DNA of 64,000 nucleotides, from assembly GCA_022410635.1 (NCBI GenBank), contig JAJVDF010000210.1, positions 1,768,780-1,832,779 on the forward strand. Reading direction: 5' to 3'. A model generated the notes under the pieces. The model worked only from the letters and a program-made list of their open reading frames with translations, did no database searches and was not told the DNA's origin. Position 1 is the first letter of the stretch. The number at the start of each line of letters is the position of its first letter. Made by a program: the position numbers and the translations under genes. Of this stretch, positions 21,614-33,114 are shown piece by piece. Origin of the DNA: Tretioscincus oriximinensis (Eukaryota > Chordata > Lepidosauria > Squamata > Gymnophthalmidae).

Positions 21614-22341
21614 TACGGGAATCACATGTGGCAGATTCTCCTTGATCTCACTATCATAGAGATAGAAATCTGTTGTGAAGATGCAGCTTTATTGTCTAAT
21701 GCTTAGAATTAGAAAAATCATCTTTAGAAAAATCATGCAGCCTAAGAATATCTGAAGGGATTCCTGCACAGTCATTAATAGCTATGTCATAATTTATGTA
21801 TTTTGCCTGCTGAACCTCTCAGGTTCTTCCCCAACATTTCCAGGTTATGCATAAAGCAAATGTGTCTTCAAATCATGTTTGATCTCTGGAGATTACACTG
21901 ATATTTTCAGGTAATATAGTTTGCAATGGTATAGAAGTGGTTTCTTTGGGGGATGAAACATCGAAGCTTAAAACATACAAGGCAGATATTCTATCATAGC
22001 TGCTTGGTTGACAACAGTTATTCGGGAGACTTAAAAATAAAGAATCCCAAAAATTGTATTAAGGTATTGAAGACAATAATGAAATGAATAGGCCAATTGT
22101 TTGGTTTAAAGCAGTCAGCATTGGTGATCCCTAAATACATATGGCTACATCCGGGCTACTGCCTTTTTTCTTATCATTACCCACTTTGCATGATGTGATC
22201 TGCTACCTTTCCTTCAAAAATATTTTGTTCTTTACNTGATCTTTACATGACTTCCTACAAAGACTATTTTCACTGAAAATTCTCCACAGTCAGATACTAG
22301 GGAACACTTGCTTATAAGCAGCCTGCGAAAGCTCAGGTTGC
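21614..22341. other. unassigned DNA between inverted repeat arms
   Basis: No family recognised except a possible short X-like terminus (ggctacatccgggctact) at about 22143. Confidence 0.4.
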
Positions 22342-22482
22342 CCATTTTTTTTCTTGCAAAGGAGCTAGCAGCACTTTGAGACTAACTTGAGAAAAGTGGT
22401 TGGCATAAGCTTTCGTAGACAGGTCTACTTCTTCAGATTTTTTTTCTTGTTAGCCTCTAAAGTGCTATGAGAGTTTGAGAAA
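22342..22482 (+). repeat. R-type repeat, foldback form
   Basis: The text aaggagctagcagcactttg, gcataagctttcgtagacag and gtctacttcttcag is followed directly by an inverted copy of the core (ttttcttgttagcctctaaa, gtgctatgag). It shows the family's palindromic organisation clearly. Confidence 0.65.
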
Positions 22483-22516
22483 TTTCAACAGGTGCCACTT
22501 AAAGGCTATTATTATG

Positions 22517-23186
22517 TAGTGTGTGATGGCACACCTGGGTTGAGAGGCTCTGGTGTCTGGTCTATGCCCAGGGGCTATCTGTTAACCCTTTGAGACTAGA
22601 ATCGTCAAACAAAGAATTCCAGGCAAGGTATAAAGCAAAATAAACAGTTTTACTGAAAGGAAATAAATGAAGGGTTACTCCACCCCAGGGGGTTATAGAA
22701 ATAAAATAAAAGAGTACTTTACAAAAGATGTTCTCTTGATTGCAGTCCTCTTTCTGGGATGATTAGGTCTGAAGAATTCTGGACTCCTTTCCAAAGGAGC
22801 TAAAGGCTGGTCAGTAGCTCCAAAATGTCTCTTGGACTAATTGGTTACTTAGTTGTTGTTGATTAGTTAGTGCTAAGGTTGCCTGATTGAGCTGCAAAGG
22901 CCTTGAACGCCAGACAAAATGCAAAGCCTTGCCTCTAGGTCTCAGATATGAAAGAGAAACTAACTCAACAGAGGGAGTCTTTTATAAAGAAGGTTGGGGC
23001 AAACCAACTGTAGCTAACTCCAAAAGGGGGATTCTGAACTCCTCCCCAAAGCTAATACAGAAAATAGACTACACTATAGAACTAGGACAAACCAAGACTT
23101 CACATAGTGTGATTGCCATACGGTATTGCAGCACTTGGACTACCGTGGCATAAGGTCAGTGTGACATAACATTATATCACACTATT
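22517..23186. other. unclassified segment with weak LTR-like signals
   Basis: It begins tagtgtgtgatggcacacc and ends ttatatcacacta, so short inverted ends (TAGTGTG/CACACTA) are present. On the plus strand aaaataaacagttttactg is a polyadenylation-like site; on the minus strand ttataaaagactcc is TATA-like. These signals are on opposite strands, so a coherent LTR reading is not established. Confidence 0.2.
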
Positions 23187-23489
23187 GAAATAGTGGGGGG
23201 GGGGAGTAGGGAAAAGCAGCTGTGATAGCATATAGCTGATGCCAGGTTCTGCCATCTTAGACACTAAAACCAAAGGCCATACGTGAACAAAACAGCACCA
23301 ATTGTGCAAATTTGCTATTTCACACTGACTCAGATGTGAAGTGCTAGACATTGCTAAGTAATACACCCATCATGCACTATCTTGCCATGGTCCAATCATC
23401 TAAACAGCAAGCAATCCATATATTATACATTTAATACTTGCTATCACTTCAGGGCACACTAATCAAGTGACACTGGTTGCAATCATAAT

Positions 23490-23732
23490 GCCATGGAGGA
23501 GGAGGAGGAGGAGGAGGAGGAAGAAGGCATGGAGAATCAGGAATGGCCATAGAAGTGGGATACTTTTCTCAACCCAAGGGAATCAAAGCAGCTTATATAA
23601 TCTTCTGTTCTTCTCTTTACAACAGATACCTTGTGAAGTAGGGCTAAAAAGAGTGTCACCCAACTGGTGTCATGGAGAAGTGCAGAATCAAACTTTGAGA
23701 CTTCCAGTTCAGAATCTGACACAGTAACCACA
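23490..23732 (-). mobile_element. second-type tRNA-SINE, antisense, with (GGA)n tail
   Basis: The tail is a GGA run (23493-23522). It is followed by ttttctcaacccaagggaat, caaagcagcttatataatct, accttgtgaagtagggct, gtgtcacccaactggtgtca and a tRNA-like head ending cacagtaaccacaacacc. This body is the reverse complement of the type at 40225-40465. Confidence 0.8.
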
Positions 23733-24922
23733 ACACCAGATGCAGAACCACTATCCTGCTTTTTTCTAGTGGCTCTACTTCTCTACCATGGTTTTGAAAT
23801 TTCAAATAAAAAAGAGAGCAAGAGAAACTTTTATTCTTCCCTCAATTCCTTGATCTATAATTATATCACTCAGAGGTCATGTCCCATTATTTTTCTTGCC
23901 AATTATAGTTCTGCTTTACCCACTGTAATTTTCACATAACCTTCAGACTATATTTTTATCTAGTTAATAATCACACATACATATACACAATCTTTCTCAT
24001 TCACTAGGAAGGGATAACTAAGCCACAGATTTTATCCAGCATTTTTTCTTTCATACGTGAAAATGAAAAGGATTTTGGGGGTGTTGGTTTATTAATCTGT
24101 GCAAATCCTTTTCTCCATCTTAATGTAAAACTGGTGCTTTAATAGAATTCTTTACTCCAAGAACATTAAAACACAAGATGATCTGATCAGCACCAGTACA
24201 TAAGATGACCTGATTATCAACTGAAGTTAACTGTACAGTATGTTAACTTGGTTGGATCAGAAGTTTATCCCTGTCCAATTTTAACTTAAAAGTGAGGAAT
24301 ACATTTCTCTTCATGACTGTCACATTGAGTGAAAGAAAATAAAAGCTACACAACGTTGCGTGTGCGTCTGTGGTTTTTTACCTCATCTTCAGTCTTGTGG
24401 GTTTGGGACTGCAAGGTGTACCAACAGATAAGGATTCTAAATTTAAAAAGAGCTCGATAAGACATTTTACCTTTCTGAAACTACCTGTCCAGAAAGCATT
24501 TATTGGGAAGTTTCTAGCTATGTGTATTTATCTGGTGTGCCATCTGTTATGGCCAGTGAAAGGCAAGCATTTGGTAATGGTAAGTAGACTGAAACGAAGC
24601 ATTGTGCAGTCAGTGGAAAAGAGGTTCATTATGACTCAACAATCCCAGAAAGTAGAACTGATAGCAAAGGTTTGCTATTCCCTGGTTTGTAGTGCTCACT
24701 ACCAGTGGCAGAAAAGGAGAATAGATTTCTCCCAGAATCTTCTCTGGCTCACATATTTGACCTTCACTTTCTCTAGCCACCGCAGTTTGTCCACTTCCAC
24801 AGCGTACGGTTATAAAATCTAGAAAAAAACTTCATGGAGACATTCAGGAATATGAACATCACAAATCTTGTGAGACTTCAAGATCCTTTAAGACTACATG
24901 CAAATGTTTATTGACTCTTGGC
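23733..24922. other. unassigned DNA, one 150-codon open frame
   Basis: The + strand frame at 24370-24822 encodes a hydrophobic start and a Lys-rich tail but no recognised domain. No promoter, intron or polyadenylation context supports it. No repeats were identified. Confidence 0.35.
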
Positions 24923-25329
24923 TTGCAGAGAATGCTTGGAATTGTAGGAAGAAAGCACAGCAATGCCTTATGGGACTCGTAATATGACGAGATAGCTAAG
25001 CACTGTTTTCGAACAACATGGAAACCAATTGTGTTTTTTCACACTTTAAAAGAAACAGCGATTTAAGGTTGTAATGGGGAAACACCCATAGCTACTCTCA
25101 GAAATAATATCCTAAGATACAAGCTGTAACAGCCAGTGTGGGTAGAGATGTGTGTTCACAAAGGGCTGATTTACGAAAGATCTGCAAATTTTTGCTTTCC
25201 TCACTTTGAATTTCATGCACTGTCTATTCTTCCAAGCAGTCCCTGACAAAGGCTGCAGATGGGCTCTCGCCCCTTATAGAAGCTGTTCTGATGGGTATTG
25301 GGTGAAGGGACCCTTTCTTGGTACCTATC
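24923..25329 (+). repeat. inverted repeat pair, arm B
   Basis: A 407-base block starting ttgcagagaatgcttggaat and ending ttcttggtacctatc. It is the inverted counterpart of arm A 3.3 kb upstream. A small insertion (about 10 bases around 24958-24972) distinguishes it from arm A. Flanking sequences of the two arms are unrelated. Confidence 0.85.
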
Positions 25330-26571
25330 CAGTTGCTTTATGAATGAATAATTTTACTTTTAAAAGGTTTTCTGGTTTGGGGAGTAAGAATGACAGCTCT
25401 CATGAGTGAAAATGGAAGTTTGTTAGGCTCTTGTGTTTGAAAATGTCAAAACAGTTGTGACGTTTTTGAGACAAAAGAATTAAGAATTTTTTAAATGGCA
25501 GTGACATTTCATGAAATTTTGTGCTCTTCTCAGTGACAGCTTCTTTCAAAAACGATTGTCATGCAAATGCAAAATCACAACACCCCCTTATTCAATTGCA
25601 TGTTTGTTATTTGAAATGTGCAACGCCTGCTTGGAAATGTAACACAAACCTACAGCTTATTCACATAGGGGCAAAGTGTCTCCACAAACTCAGCACTGCC
25701 AGTGAGACTTCAGGACCTTAAAAGATTTCAAAGATTCTGAACAACAAGTTGATTTCCATTTTAGTTTCAAAGAGGATGAAGGATCTCTCAAAAGCAGCAA
25801 GGTTGATCTTACAGCATGTGGCAGAATGACCGCATACAACAGAATGACCAGTAACGTCTTCCACCACCACTATTTCATTCTGCACAGTATTATAAGCAGC
25901 CCCTTACTCTTAACAGCATCTTGTTATGCTAAATGTCAGCAGTCATATGTCAAGCCTATGGCTGTTACCCTGGGTTCCTAAATTCCCATACCAGTAAGCT
26001 CTTCAGCACTCCTGGGAATGCTAGATTCCTTAAAGTTCACATATTATTAAGCATAAGCCTCTCTGATGAGAAGCCCTTTATTTGGGTATACCTGGAAAAG
26101 GCGCCTGCCATCCACATGCCAGTGTAGCATATCACGTGATGCTCCTTTTCTAATGAAGTTCAACCTGCTTCATGAAGATCAAGCTAATCTGGATTGACTA
26201 CAANGGACCCAATGAAGTATATGCATAAATGGCCAAATTATTTATTTATTTATTTTAAATGATTTATATCCTACCATTTACCATTGGTCCCAGGAAGAAG
26301 GTGAAGAAATTTTTTTAAAAGCACACATTTTTTTAAAAGGCTGGGTTCCCAGTGGTACTTTTACTTTCTTATTAATGGGGCAGCAGGATTCGGAGCTTGT
26401 ACTTTCTGGGCCTAAATTTGTTTATATATATATATAGCACCTGGTACTCAAAAGTCTCAGACCAGCTCCCTGTAAAATCGTTAGCATTAGATGTCGTTGT
26501 TTAATACGGCCAAGTTTGATTGTCACCCCAAGTCCTTCGTGTGGATGGCAACACAGAATGTCAAAAAAAGC
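25330..26571. other. unassigned DNA
   Basis: No gene recognised. A (TTTA)-rich antisense tail-like piece lies at 26237-26290 and a short TA run at 26422-26436. Confidence 0.4.
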
Positions 26572-26880
26572 AGGCACGAATGGCTCAGTTGCTTAGGAAT
26601 TCGTCTCTCGCCTGGGAGATCGGGTTTCAAAGCCCTCTGTTGGACATGGGGAGGGCTCAGCACCTTCCACTAGCCTGTAGCTCTAGCCAACCCAGCTATT
26701 CAAAAGCATGAATTGCAAGAAATTGCAACTGACTGCAAGTAGATACATGGGAACCACCACAGCCTGTTGGGGAAGATAGAATCTCAGCCTTCGGGCAAAA
26801 TACCCTTGTAAGCTGTTTTGAGTCCCTTTGAAAGGTGAGAAAAGCGGGGTATAAGAACCAAATACTTCATCATCATCATC
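26572..26880 (+). mobile_element. tRNA-derived SINE, full length
   Basis: The head has an A-box-like tggctcagttgcttagg and a B-box-like gggtttcaaagccc, the internal RNA polymerase III promoter arrangement of a tRNA. The body follows (ccaacccagctattcaaaag, gcaactgactgcaagtagat, agcctgttggggaagata). The 3' part is cttgtaagctgttttgagtc and gagaaaagcggggtataaga. The tail is a short TCA run (26868-26879). It serves as the reference copy for the family in this window. Confidence 0.92.
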
Positions 26881-27840
26881 TTAGATGCAATAAATCAGGC
26901 TAGCAAGTAACAAGCATGCAAATGAGCCACAGATCATCAGTACAGGAAGCGATCCAATTTCTGTTTTGAAATTGCATCCTAAATAATAGTTGGAGAGACC
27001 TAGGCCCCATTCAGACAAAATAGTTCTACCGCAATAGTAGTTACATCNAGAGGATTCCACATAAAGAGATAGCAAATTATCATATAAATAATGTAAATAG
27101 TAAAGGAAATATTAGAATATGTAAACAAAAACAGTGGATGGTAAAAATATGTTTAGAAAATAAATTTAGGAGTGAAAATGAAAAATTGAAAGTTATTTTT
27201 CTCAATGTAATATTTTCACAATGGTGTATATAAGGATTTGATTAAATTACCCTTAAAGGGAAGAAGAATGGGGACGATTTTTTAAAAAAAATGTTAAGAG
27301 GCTGTATTAAGTATGTGTTTTAAAATTGGGAAAGAATAAATAGTTTACTTCACTACAAAAAAAGAAGGGAGGGGAGATTCCACATGCTTATGCAGGTTTA
27401 GTAATCCATTCACTAAAAACACATTTGCCCTAGGTTTTCCTAACTACTTACATGCTGATATTGGAGCTGACTTTTCTGTGTCCCTGCAAAAAAGGCTTCA
27501 TATGGTGTGTGTATCAGGCAGGAGCAGCCAAGAACTCAGCTAAGATTAGAGGCAAGTCATGCAACTTGCCAACATTTGAGGGGGTAGGGAGCAGCCCATC
27601 AGGAGACTGTGCATGTGAGTTCCTGGGTACAATGCAACAGACATACCTGTGGATACATCAGTTCCTTATTGCAGTAATGCAGAAATTTTACAACAAACAG
27701 GCAATTGAGTTATTCTCTATTTAAAATAAACACCAGATTTAAATGGTTTGTCCAGATGGGACCCTAAATTAGATTGGGCTGGCCTTGATGTCACCATCTG
27801 CAGTGTCCATATTGCTCTCATCCCAGTCAACCTTTGTGTC
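26881..27840. other. unassigned AT-rich DNA
   Basis: No gene or repeat recognised apart from a short terminus-like ggccccattcagac at about 27004. Confidence 0.4.
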
Positions 27841-28146
27841 TAAAGGGACGATTGGCTCAGTCGACTAAGTGCCGGTCTTTCATCAGAGATGGGTTTTTGA
27901 GGCCCGGTGTTGGACATGGAGAGGGGTGAGCGCCTTCTACTAGCTCTAGCCAACCCAGCTATTTGGAAGCAAGAACTGCAAGAAATTGCAACTGACAGCG
28001 ACTAGATACAGTAAATGGGAACTACCACAACATAGTGGGGAAGATAGAATGTAAGCCTTCCAGTGAAAAATAACCTTGTAAGCTGCTCTAAGTCCCTTCA
28101 GGTGAGAAAAATGGGGTATAAAACCCAATTCTTCATCTTCTTCTTG
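27841..28146 (+). mobile_element. tRNA-derived SINE, full length
   Basis: A-box-like tggctcagtcgactaagt and B-box-like gggtttttgaggcccg lie in the head. The body and 3' end match the copy at 26572 (ccaacccagctatttggaag, cttgtaagctgctctaagtc, aaaatggggtataaaaccca). The tail is cttcatcttcttcttg, a short unexpanded (TTC)n that shows the seed from which the long GAA tracts could have grown. Confidence 0.92.
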
Positions 28147-28156
28147 TATTCCCAAT

Positions 28157-28437
28157 ATTGAGTCATTCTGAACTGGCACATGGAAGGACTAGAAACAATG
28201 GAATGAAACTGCAAGGGAGTAGATTTAGATTAGATATCAGAAAAAACTTTCTAACAGTCAGGGTGATAAACCAGTGGAAGAAGTTGCCACAGGTGGTGGT
28301 GAGTTTGTCTTCACTGGAAGTCTTCAAATGGAGGCTGGACAGTCATCTGTCTGGGATGATTTAATGTATCCTGCATTGAGCAGAGGGTTGGACCTGATGA
28401 CCCTGGAGGTCCCTTCCAACTCTATGATTCTATGTAT
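28157..28437 (+). mobile_element. CR1 3' end (ATTCTATG-tailed subfamily)
   Basis: Encodes the degenerate CR1 C-terminal text (VINQWKKLPQVVVSLSSLEV and so on). It ends in the UTR gttggacctgatgaccctgg, tcccttccaactctatgat and tctatgtatgt, a decayed ATTCTATG tail. It is truncated at 28157 immediately after the SINE. Confidence 0.88.
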
Positions 28438-29307
28438 GTCTCCAAATCCAGGCTACCTTTGAAAACATAAACAGCCTTAAGCTACCTGTATAAATACCAA
28501 GGAAGCATATTGAAAACAACTGCAGTGACAGAATGATCTGCCTCATGTATCCCCATGTCTCATGCAATTTGCTTTAATTAATTTTCAGGCGGCAATAACG
28601 ACGCTATTACAAATCATCATACCAGGAAAGGCAAACAACATCATTACTTAGTGCAGTGTGGCTGCTTCACTTAAACAAGCACACCCGTTCAATTCCCTTC
28701 CAAAAGGATCCTCCGCCCAATTCTGAAAAGCAACATAAAAGCTCCGTCCTCCAGCAGTCACTCACCTGAAACTCCTATGCCACTAATATTTAAAATAGCT
28801 GGAATGAGGCTTAATAACACACATTGCAGTGGAACTCACATGTGAGGATTTGAAAACCCACTGAGAACACTTATGGATGTGGGAATTTAAATGCAGGTAT
28901 AATTATGGCCCCATGCAATAAAGAAAGATTGCGTTCAAGACGAAGGGTCTGAAGCGTCGGCACACGGAGTACACGTGGCACAGCAAAATAAATGTAAGTT
29001 TTTATAAAGTTTCATGGTTTCATATTGAGACAGAGAAGAATATGGCACTTTTGACTGGAAGTCATAAGAAATGTAGTGTGAGAGAAATAGAAAGACATAG
29101 GCTGCATCCAGACTGCTGCCTTGCTTAGCTTATTTACATGGATTTTCATCTGCTGTGTANCCAAAGTGTTTGTTAAATCTTATAAAAAATAAAATGTATA
29201 CGTACATTAATTTTTTAAAAATATAAATAAAAAAGTTTTTAAAAAGAATACAGCATCCAGAAAAGAGAGGGCAATCAGTAAAGCAACAGCAGTGGATGGA
29301 AGTGAGA
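28438..29307. other. unassigned DNA, possible conserved segment
   Basis: The stretch around 28555-28700 (gctttaattaattttcaggc) looks unique and contains homeodomain-like words. A short X-like terminus (ggctgcatccagactgctgc) is at 29100. No gene is seen. Confidence 0.3.
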
Positions 29308-30178
29308 GAGAGTCTTTCCTGGGCCCAGTGTTGTTTAACATTTTTATAAATGTCTTAGATAAAGGAATTGAAGGAAAAGTCATCAAAGCTGCTGATGACA
29401 CAAAGTTAGGAGGGGTTGCTAATAATAAACAAGAGAGAGAGAGGATTCAAAAGGATCTAAAGAAGCTTGAACAATGGGCTGAAACCAACAGAATGGTATT
29501 TAACATTGAAATGCATGTTCCTACATCTGGGCAAAAAAAATGAAAACAGCACATACAGAATGGGAGGAATATGCCCTAACACATCTGAAAAGGACCTGGG
29601 TGTATTTGTAGATCATAGATTAAACATGAATCAACAATGTGAAGCCGCTGCAAAAAAGGCAAACATAATCCTATCACACGAAGTAATTATTCCTCTTGAA
29701 TGCTTGGTCAGACTTGGAATTCAGTGAGTAATTCTGGATATCCCAATTTAAAAGTGGCATTGATAAACTGGAGCAGGTTCAAAGGAGAGTTACAGTGATA
29801 GTGGGTGGTCTGGAACCCACGTCCTATGAGGAACAGTTAAAGCCTTTAGGGATGTTTAGTCGGCAAAAGAGAAGACTGAGGGGAGACCTGATAACTGTCT
29901 GAAGGGCTGTCGCAGAGCAAAGGTATCACCATTGTTCTCATTGGCACATGGAAGGACTAAAACAATGGGATGAAACTGCAAGGATGTAGATTTAGAGTAG
30001 CTATCAGACAGCCAGGCTGATAAACCAGTGGAAGTTTGCCACAGGAGGTGGTGAGTTCTCCTTCACTGGAAGTCTTCAAACAGTGGCTGGACAGCCATCT
30101 NTCTGGGATGGATAAATGAATCCTTCATTGTGCAGGGGTTGGACCACATGACCAACTCTGTGATTCTATGGATGCAGT
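29308..30178 (+). mobile_element. CR1 LINE fragment from RT domain to 3' tail
   Basis: It starts inside the reverse transcriptase core: GPVLFNIFINVLD, then AADDTKLGG. The second motif reads AADD where CR1 has FADD, so one Phe-to-Ala change precedes the two catalytic aspartates. It continues through LKKLEQWAETNRMVFN with frame breaks to the UTR gggttggaccacatgaccaa and the tail gtgattctatgga. It is truncated on the 5' side, with several frameshifts and one N (30102). Confidence 0.88.
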
Positions 30179-30309
30179 ATGCCTGTAATAGGTAGACCCA
30201 AACATGTCAGTGAGAGGTTGNATCAATATTTTGAAAAGCAAAGAGGTTGGGATTTTTGGAGGTGGCTTCTAGACTGTGGAATAAAGCAACCTAGATTGTT
30301 CTGCTTCAT

Positions 30310-30371
30310 TACAGGTCTTTGGAAAATCTTTGAAGATGCGCCCCTTTGCCCTGTCCTTTGGTTGAGGAAAT
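30310..30371 (+). mobile_element. L2-like LINE C-terminal scrap
   Basis: The text cctttgccctgtcctttggt followed by tgaggaaa and the preceding tctttgaagatgcgcc is a short match to the block at 44040-44095. Confidence 0.4.
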
Positions 30372-30445
30372 AATCATAGAATCATAGAATCACAGAGATG
30401 GTCATATGGTCCAACCCCCTGCTCCGCCACAGTTGCTTCGACTGT
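30372..30445 (-). mobile_element. CR1 3' terminal fragment, antisense
   Basis: The text aatcatagaatcatagaatc is the antisense ATTCTATG tail, followed by ggtccaaccccctgctc. Truncated after about 70 bases. Confidence 0.85.
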
Positions 30446-30473
30446 GCCCTCCTTCCAGCCATGTGGCAGAGCC

Positions 30474-30650
30474 AGCTGTGTGTGACGAGAATTCAAGAAT
30501 ATGTTTGCACATAATCCGAAATATACACCGTTGTATATTCCAGAATATAGCTTCGTGGTATGAAGGGACATGCCGATGCTATATTCTGGAATATAGCTTT
30601 GTTCCAGTTTTTAGCTCATCGTATGAACGCATTGTGCAGCTATTATGGAT
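30474..30650. repeat. palindromic segment related to MITE Y
   Basis: Contains tatattccagaatatagctt and its inverted form gctatattctggaatata about 35 bases apart. The right part (tatagctttgttccagtttt, tagctcatcgtatg) resembles 42430-42475 of Y copy 2. It is probably a diverged or deleted Y relative. Confidence 0.4.
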
Positions 30651-31654
30651 AAAACATAAGTAGATTTTTGCATAAATGGCGTTTGAACAGAAGGACTCAA
30701 GCTGGTGTGTGCGTGTTAGAATATTTACCCCCAGATTAAAGAAAGATAATTCCTTGGATGGGATACCACAGATTGGCTGTCCACCCCGTACCCCATTGGT
30801 GCCTTGAGGATGGGTCCTTAATTTACTAAAAGAATAATAGCCACAAGGATGTTGCTGAAGTGACGTTATTTCATTACTAATGTTCAGTTAAGCACTTCGC
30901 ATTCTCTATCGTGGGGATGGAGAGACAAGAAAAATACAACGGGCCTGGAAAAAAGGACTGGGGGGGGGGGGAAGAGAGAGAGATTTGTTTTCCCAGACAA
31001 AGTGCCTTTCATAACCTGTGAGAGTTTCACAGAGCTTGTGAGGCGTATCTACTCCTTCCAATTCATTTTGAAAATGCACGCCACACTCACAAGCTTAGAA
31101 GGAGCTTAATTACAATCAATGGAATAATTAAATGGAGAGGAATGTGCAATAGAGAACAGAAATGAATAGGAAGCATATGCATAAGTGCACCTTTGGGCAA
31201 ATGCATTAGAGGCAGAAGACTGTCATTACCCCTCTCAAATCACATCTCTATTTGCTTACGTGAGACAGCCGTGCGTATACAGCTTCCGAAAGCAGACCCT
31301 GAATTACAGTTTCTGTCCCCTCTGGTCCTTTGTCTTCTTTTTTTTCAGGCCTCAGGGAATTTAAGAATGAAGACGTACCCACAATATACAATATGCACTA
31401 AGCNTGCTAAGTCTCGTCCAAGGATACGCGACCGTGTGGAAATGGTGGAAAGAGTCACACTTTGGTAGCATAACAGTAAAGGTTAAGTAACTGTCATGCC
31501 ACATTGCTACATCTCTCACCACTCCCAAATCATCCCAAAAGCATTCGCAAACTTGTCNTAAATTTGCTTTTATTTTTGCACTTCCAGATGGGGACCAATC
31601 CAAGCAAAAGCCNGTACACAGCCAGTTGTAGTGCTTTTTCTCCCATAGCTCCTC
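30651..31654. other. unassigned DNA
   Basis: A G-run (30960-30971) and AT-rich unique sequence; no gene or repeat family recognised. Confidence 0.4.
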
Positions 31655-31895
31655 TCACATGCTAATGGATAGTTGGCTATAAATATAAGATTCCTTCACC
31701 TATTATCCTTGTGCTTTCTCACTAGAACTACCCATACATCACAGCCTTTCCACAATAACCCTACAGTATATAGTGGTTTTTCCTGGTAAACCAATAATCC
31801 AGTTTTAAAACCCCAAATCAGTCTAACTGCTATGACAAATGCAACACAAATTCAACTTGCAAGCATATTATTGGCCCAGTCTGGATGCAGCCTTT
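31655..31895 (-). mobile_element. element X, uninterrupted copy
   Basis: The minus strand reads aggctgcatccagactgggc, caataat, gaatttgtgttgcatttgtc and later gggttattgtggaaaggctg without the 389-base Y insert present in the copy at 5161. It therefore defines the empty site. No coding sequence. Confidence 0.65.
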
Positions 31896-32496
31896 CCCTG
31901 TGCTGGTATCAAGGCTCTCCAGTCTGTGTGAACAGCTGCACACGAATTCACATGATACTAAATTCAAAAAAATCCAAACCCTAGATTAAGTTTATTCTTC
32001 AGGCTTAAAGAAAGCTTAAAAGTAAAGCTGTGACCAGGCCCTAAATACCTATTGCAGGACGTTGAGAGCAACTGAAGGTTTTTAACTTTGTTATCTGGAT
32101 GAGAATGCCAAAGAGTAATTGNTGTGAGGCAGACTGCAGCCCAATCCAGCATGCCTCTTCTTACACTTTTATGTGCAAAACCTGACATGTCCATCCTCCT
32201 TTCGCTTCAGTTTGCAAAGTAGAGATAGGATAAAAACACGATTCAGACCCCTATATTTTTTTTAATCTGTAAAGCACCAGATGACATTTCAAGCCGACAT
32301 CACTTTATTGCTGGATTTCCATTCTCTCAAATTCAAAGACAACAAAGGATTAGATTCATGATCCCAGAGGAACTGCCAGTTAGACACTTGAATAAATATT
32401 CCAAGATCTTTTCCCTGTTAATTTTTTTGCCATCCTTTATTTTCTAGAATAAAATGAGTTGTTATTCAGTCCAGCTTTTCATGACCAAACCAGCAA
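31896..32496. other. unassigned DNA with possible LINE scraps
   Basis: At 32120-32175 cagcccaatccagcatgcct, then cttcttacacttttatg may be a decayed CR1 tail (+). At 32452-32495 gagttgttattcagtccagc, then ttttcatgaccaaa weakly resembles the 3' part of a BovB-type RTE LINE. Both are low confidence. Confidence 0.3.
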
Positions 32497-33110
32497 AAGG
32501 TGTCAAACAAATAAAGGACCCCAAAAGTTGCTATTCCAACAGAAATGAAAATAGTGTATTGCAGTCATACAAACAAGCTAAAATCTATAATTCTGGAGAA
32601 AATATATATATATAAGTCCATAAAATCCAGAANGGATAAAATAATGTAAAAATGTAAAAATGGGTGGAAGCTTGCTGAGTATAAGCAGCCAGATACATTT
32701 CAACATGGACTTCCTCAGTTGCTGGTACCCTGGGCTGGTAGATACATACAGGGTGCTTCAAAAAATGTATACACACTGTGAACTTCCATAGAAAATTTAT
32801 TTACTGTTCTACTGTTCTACAAAGTTAAATTTCAGGAAATTTTCTATGGAAGTTCAAAGTGTGTATACATTTTTTGAAGCACCCTGTATATTTACAAACA
32901 GAATGTATATAACTAAATATAGACAAAAAAACCTGCAAGACCTCTAGATGAACACAGGAACTGACCAAAGGGGGAACCAGTCTGATCATAAGATGGCCAT
33001 ACGCGGGGGGCGGCTTGAAAGCCCTGTGCATCACAGTCAATTTTTTCATCATCCACAGTACCCTCCACTCAGCTAGCATGATTGCGAGGTGATGTTTAAA
33101 CCTCCTACTA
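32497..33110 (-). mobile_element. retroelement 3' region, possibly Penelope-like, interrupted by a MITE
   Basis: On the minus strand the text gcaactgaggaagtccatgt, then tgaaatgtatctgg and an AT-rich trailer ending ggggtcctttatttgtttga has the look of a Penelope-like element 3' UTR. No GIY-YIG or reverse transcriptase frame is present, so the assignment is tentative. The 138-base mariner-like insert at 32749 interrupts it. Confidence 0.35.
32749..32886. mobile_element. mariner-like MITE, near-perfect 50-bp inverted repeats
   Basis: The left arm 32749-32798 starts cagggtgcttcaaaaaatgt, and the right arm 32837-32886 is its reverse complement with one mismatch in 50 bases (by eye). A TA dinucleotide flanks each end (32747-32748 and 32887-32888), the Tc1/mariner target duplication. 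The 38-base centre has no coding capacity. Arm identity suggests a rather recent insertion or a selected foldback. Confidence 0.88.
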
Positions 33111-33114
33111 GTGG

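Noticed and set aside
22517..23186. Complete LTR retrotransposon
   Set aside because: TATA-like and AATAAA-like signals lie on opposite strands and no paired LTR or viral frame exists.
24370..24822. 150-residue frame as a membrane protein gene
   Set aside because: The hydrophobic start alone is weak evidence, and no homology or gene structure is visible.
26572..28146. tRNA genes at the two SINE heads
   Set aside because: A- and B-box-like words are present, but the sequence continues into a SINE body and the cloverleaf is not preserved.
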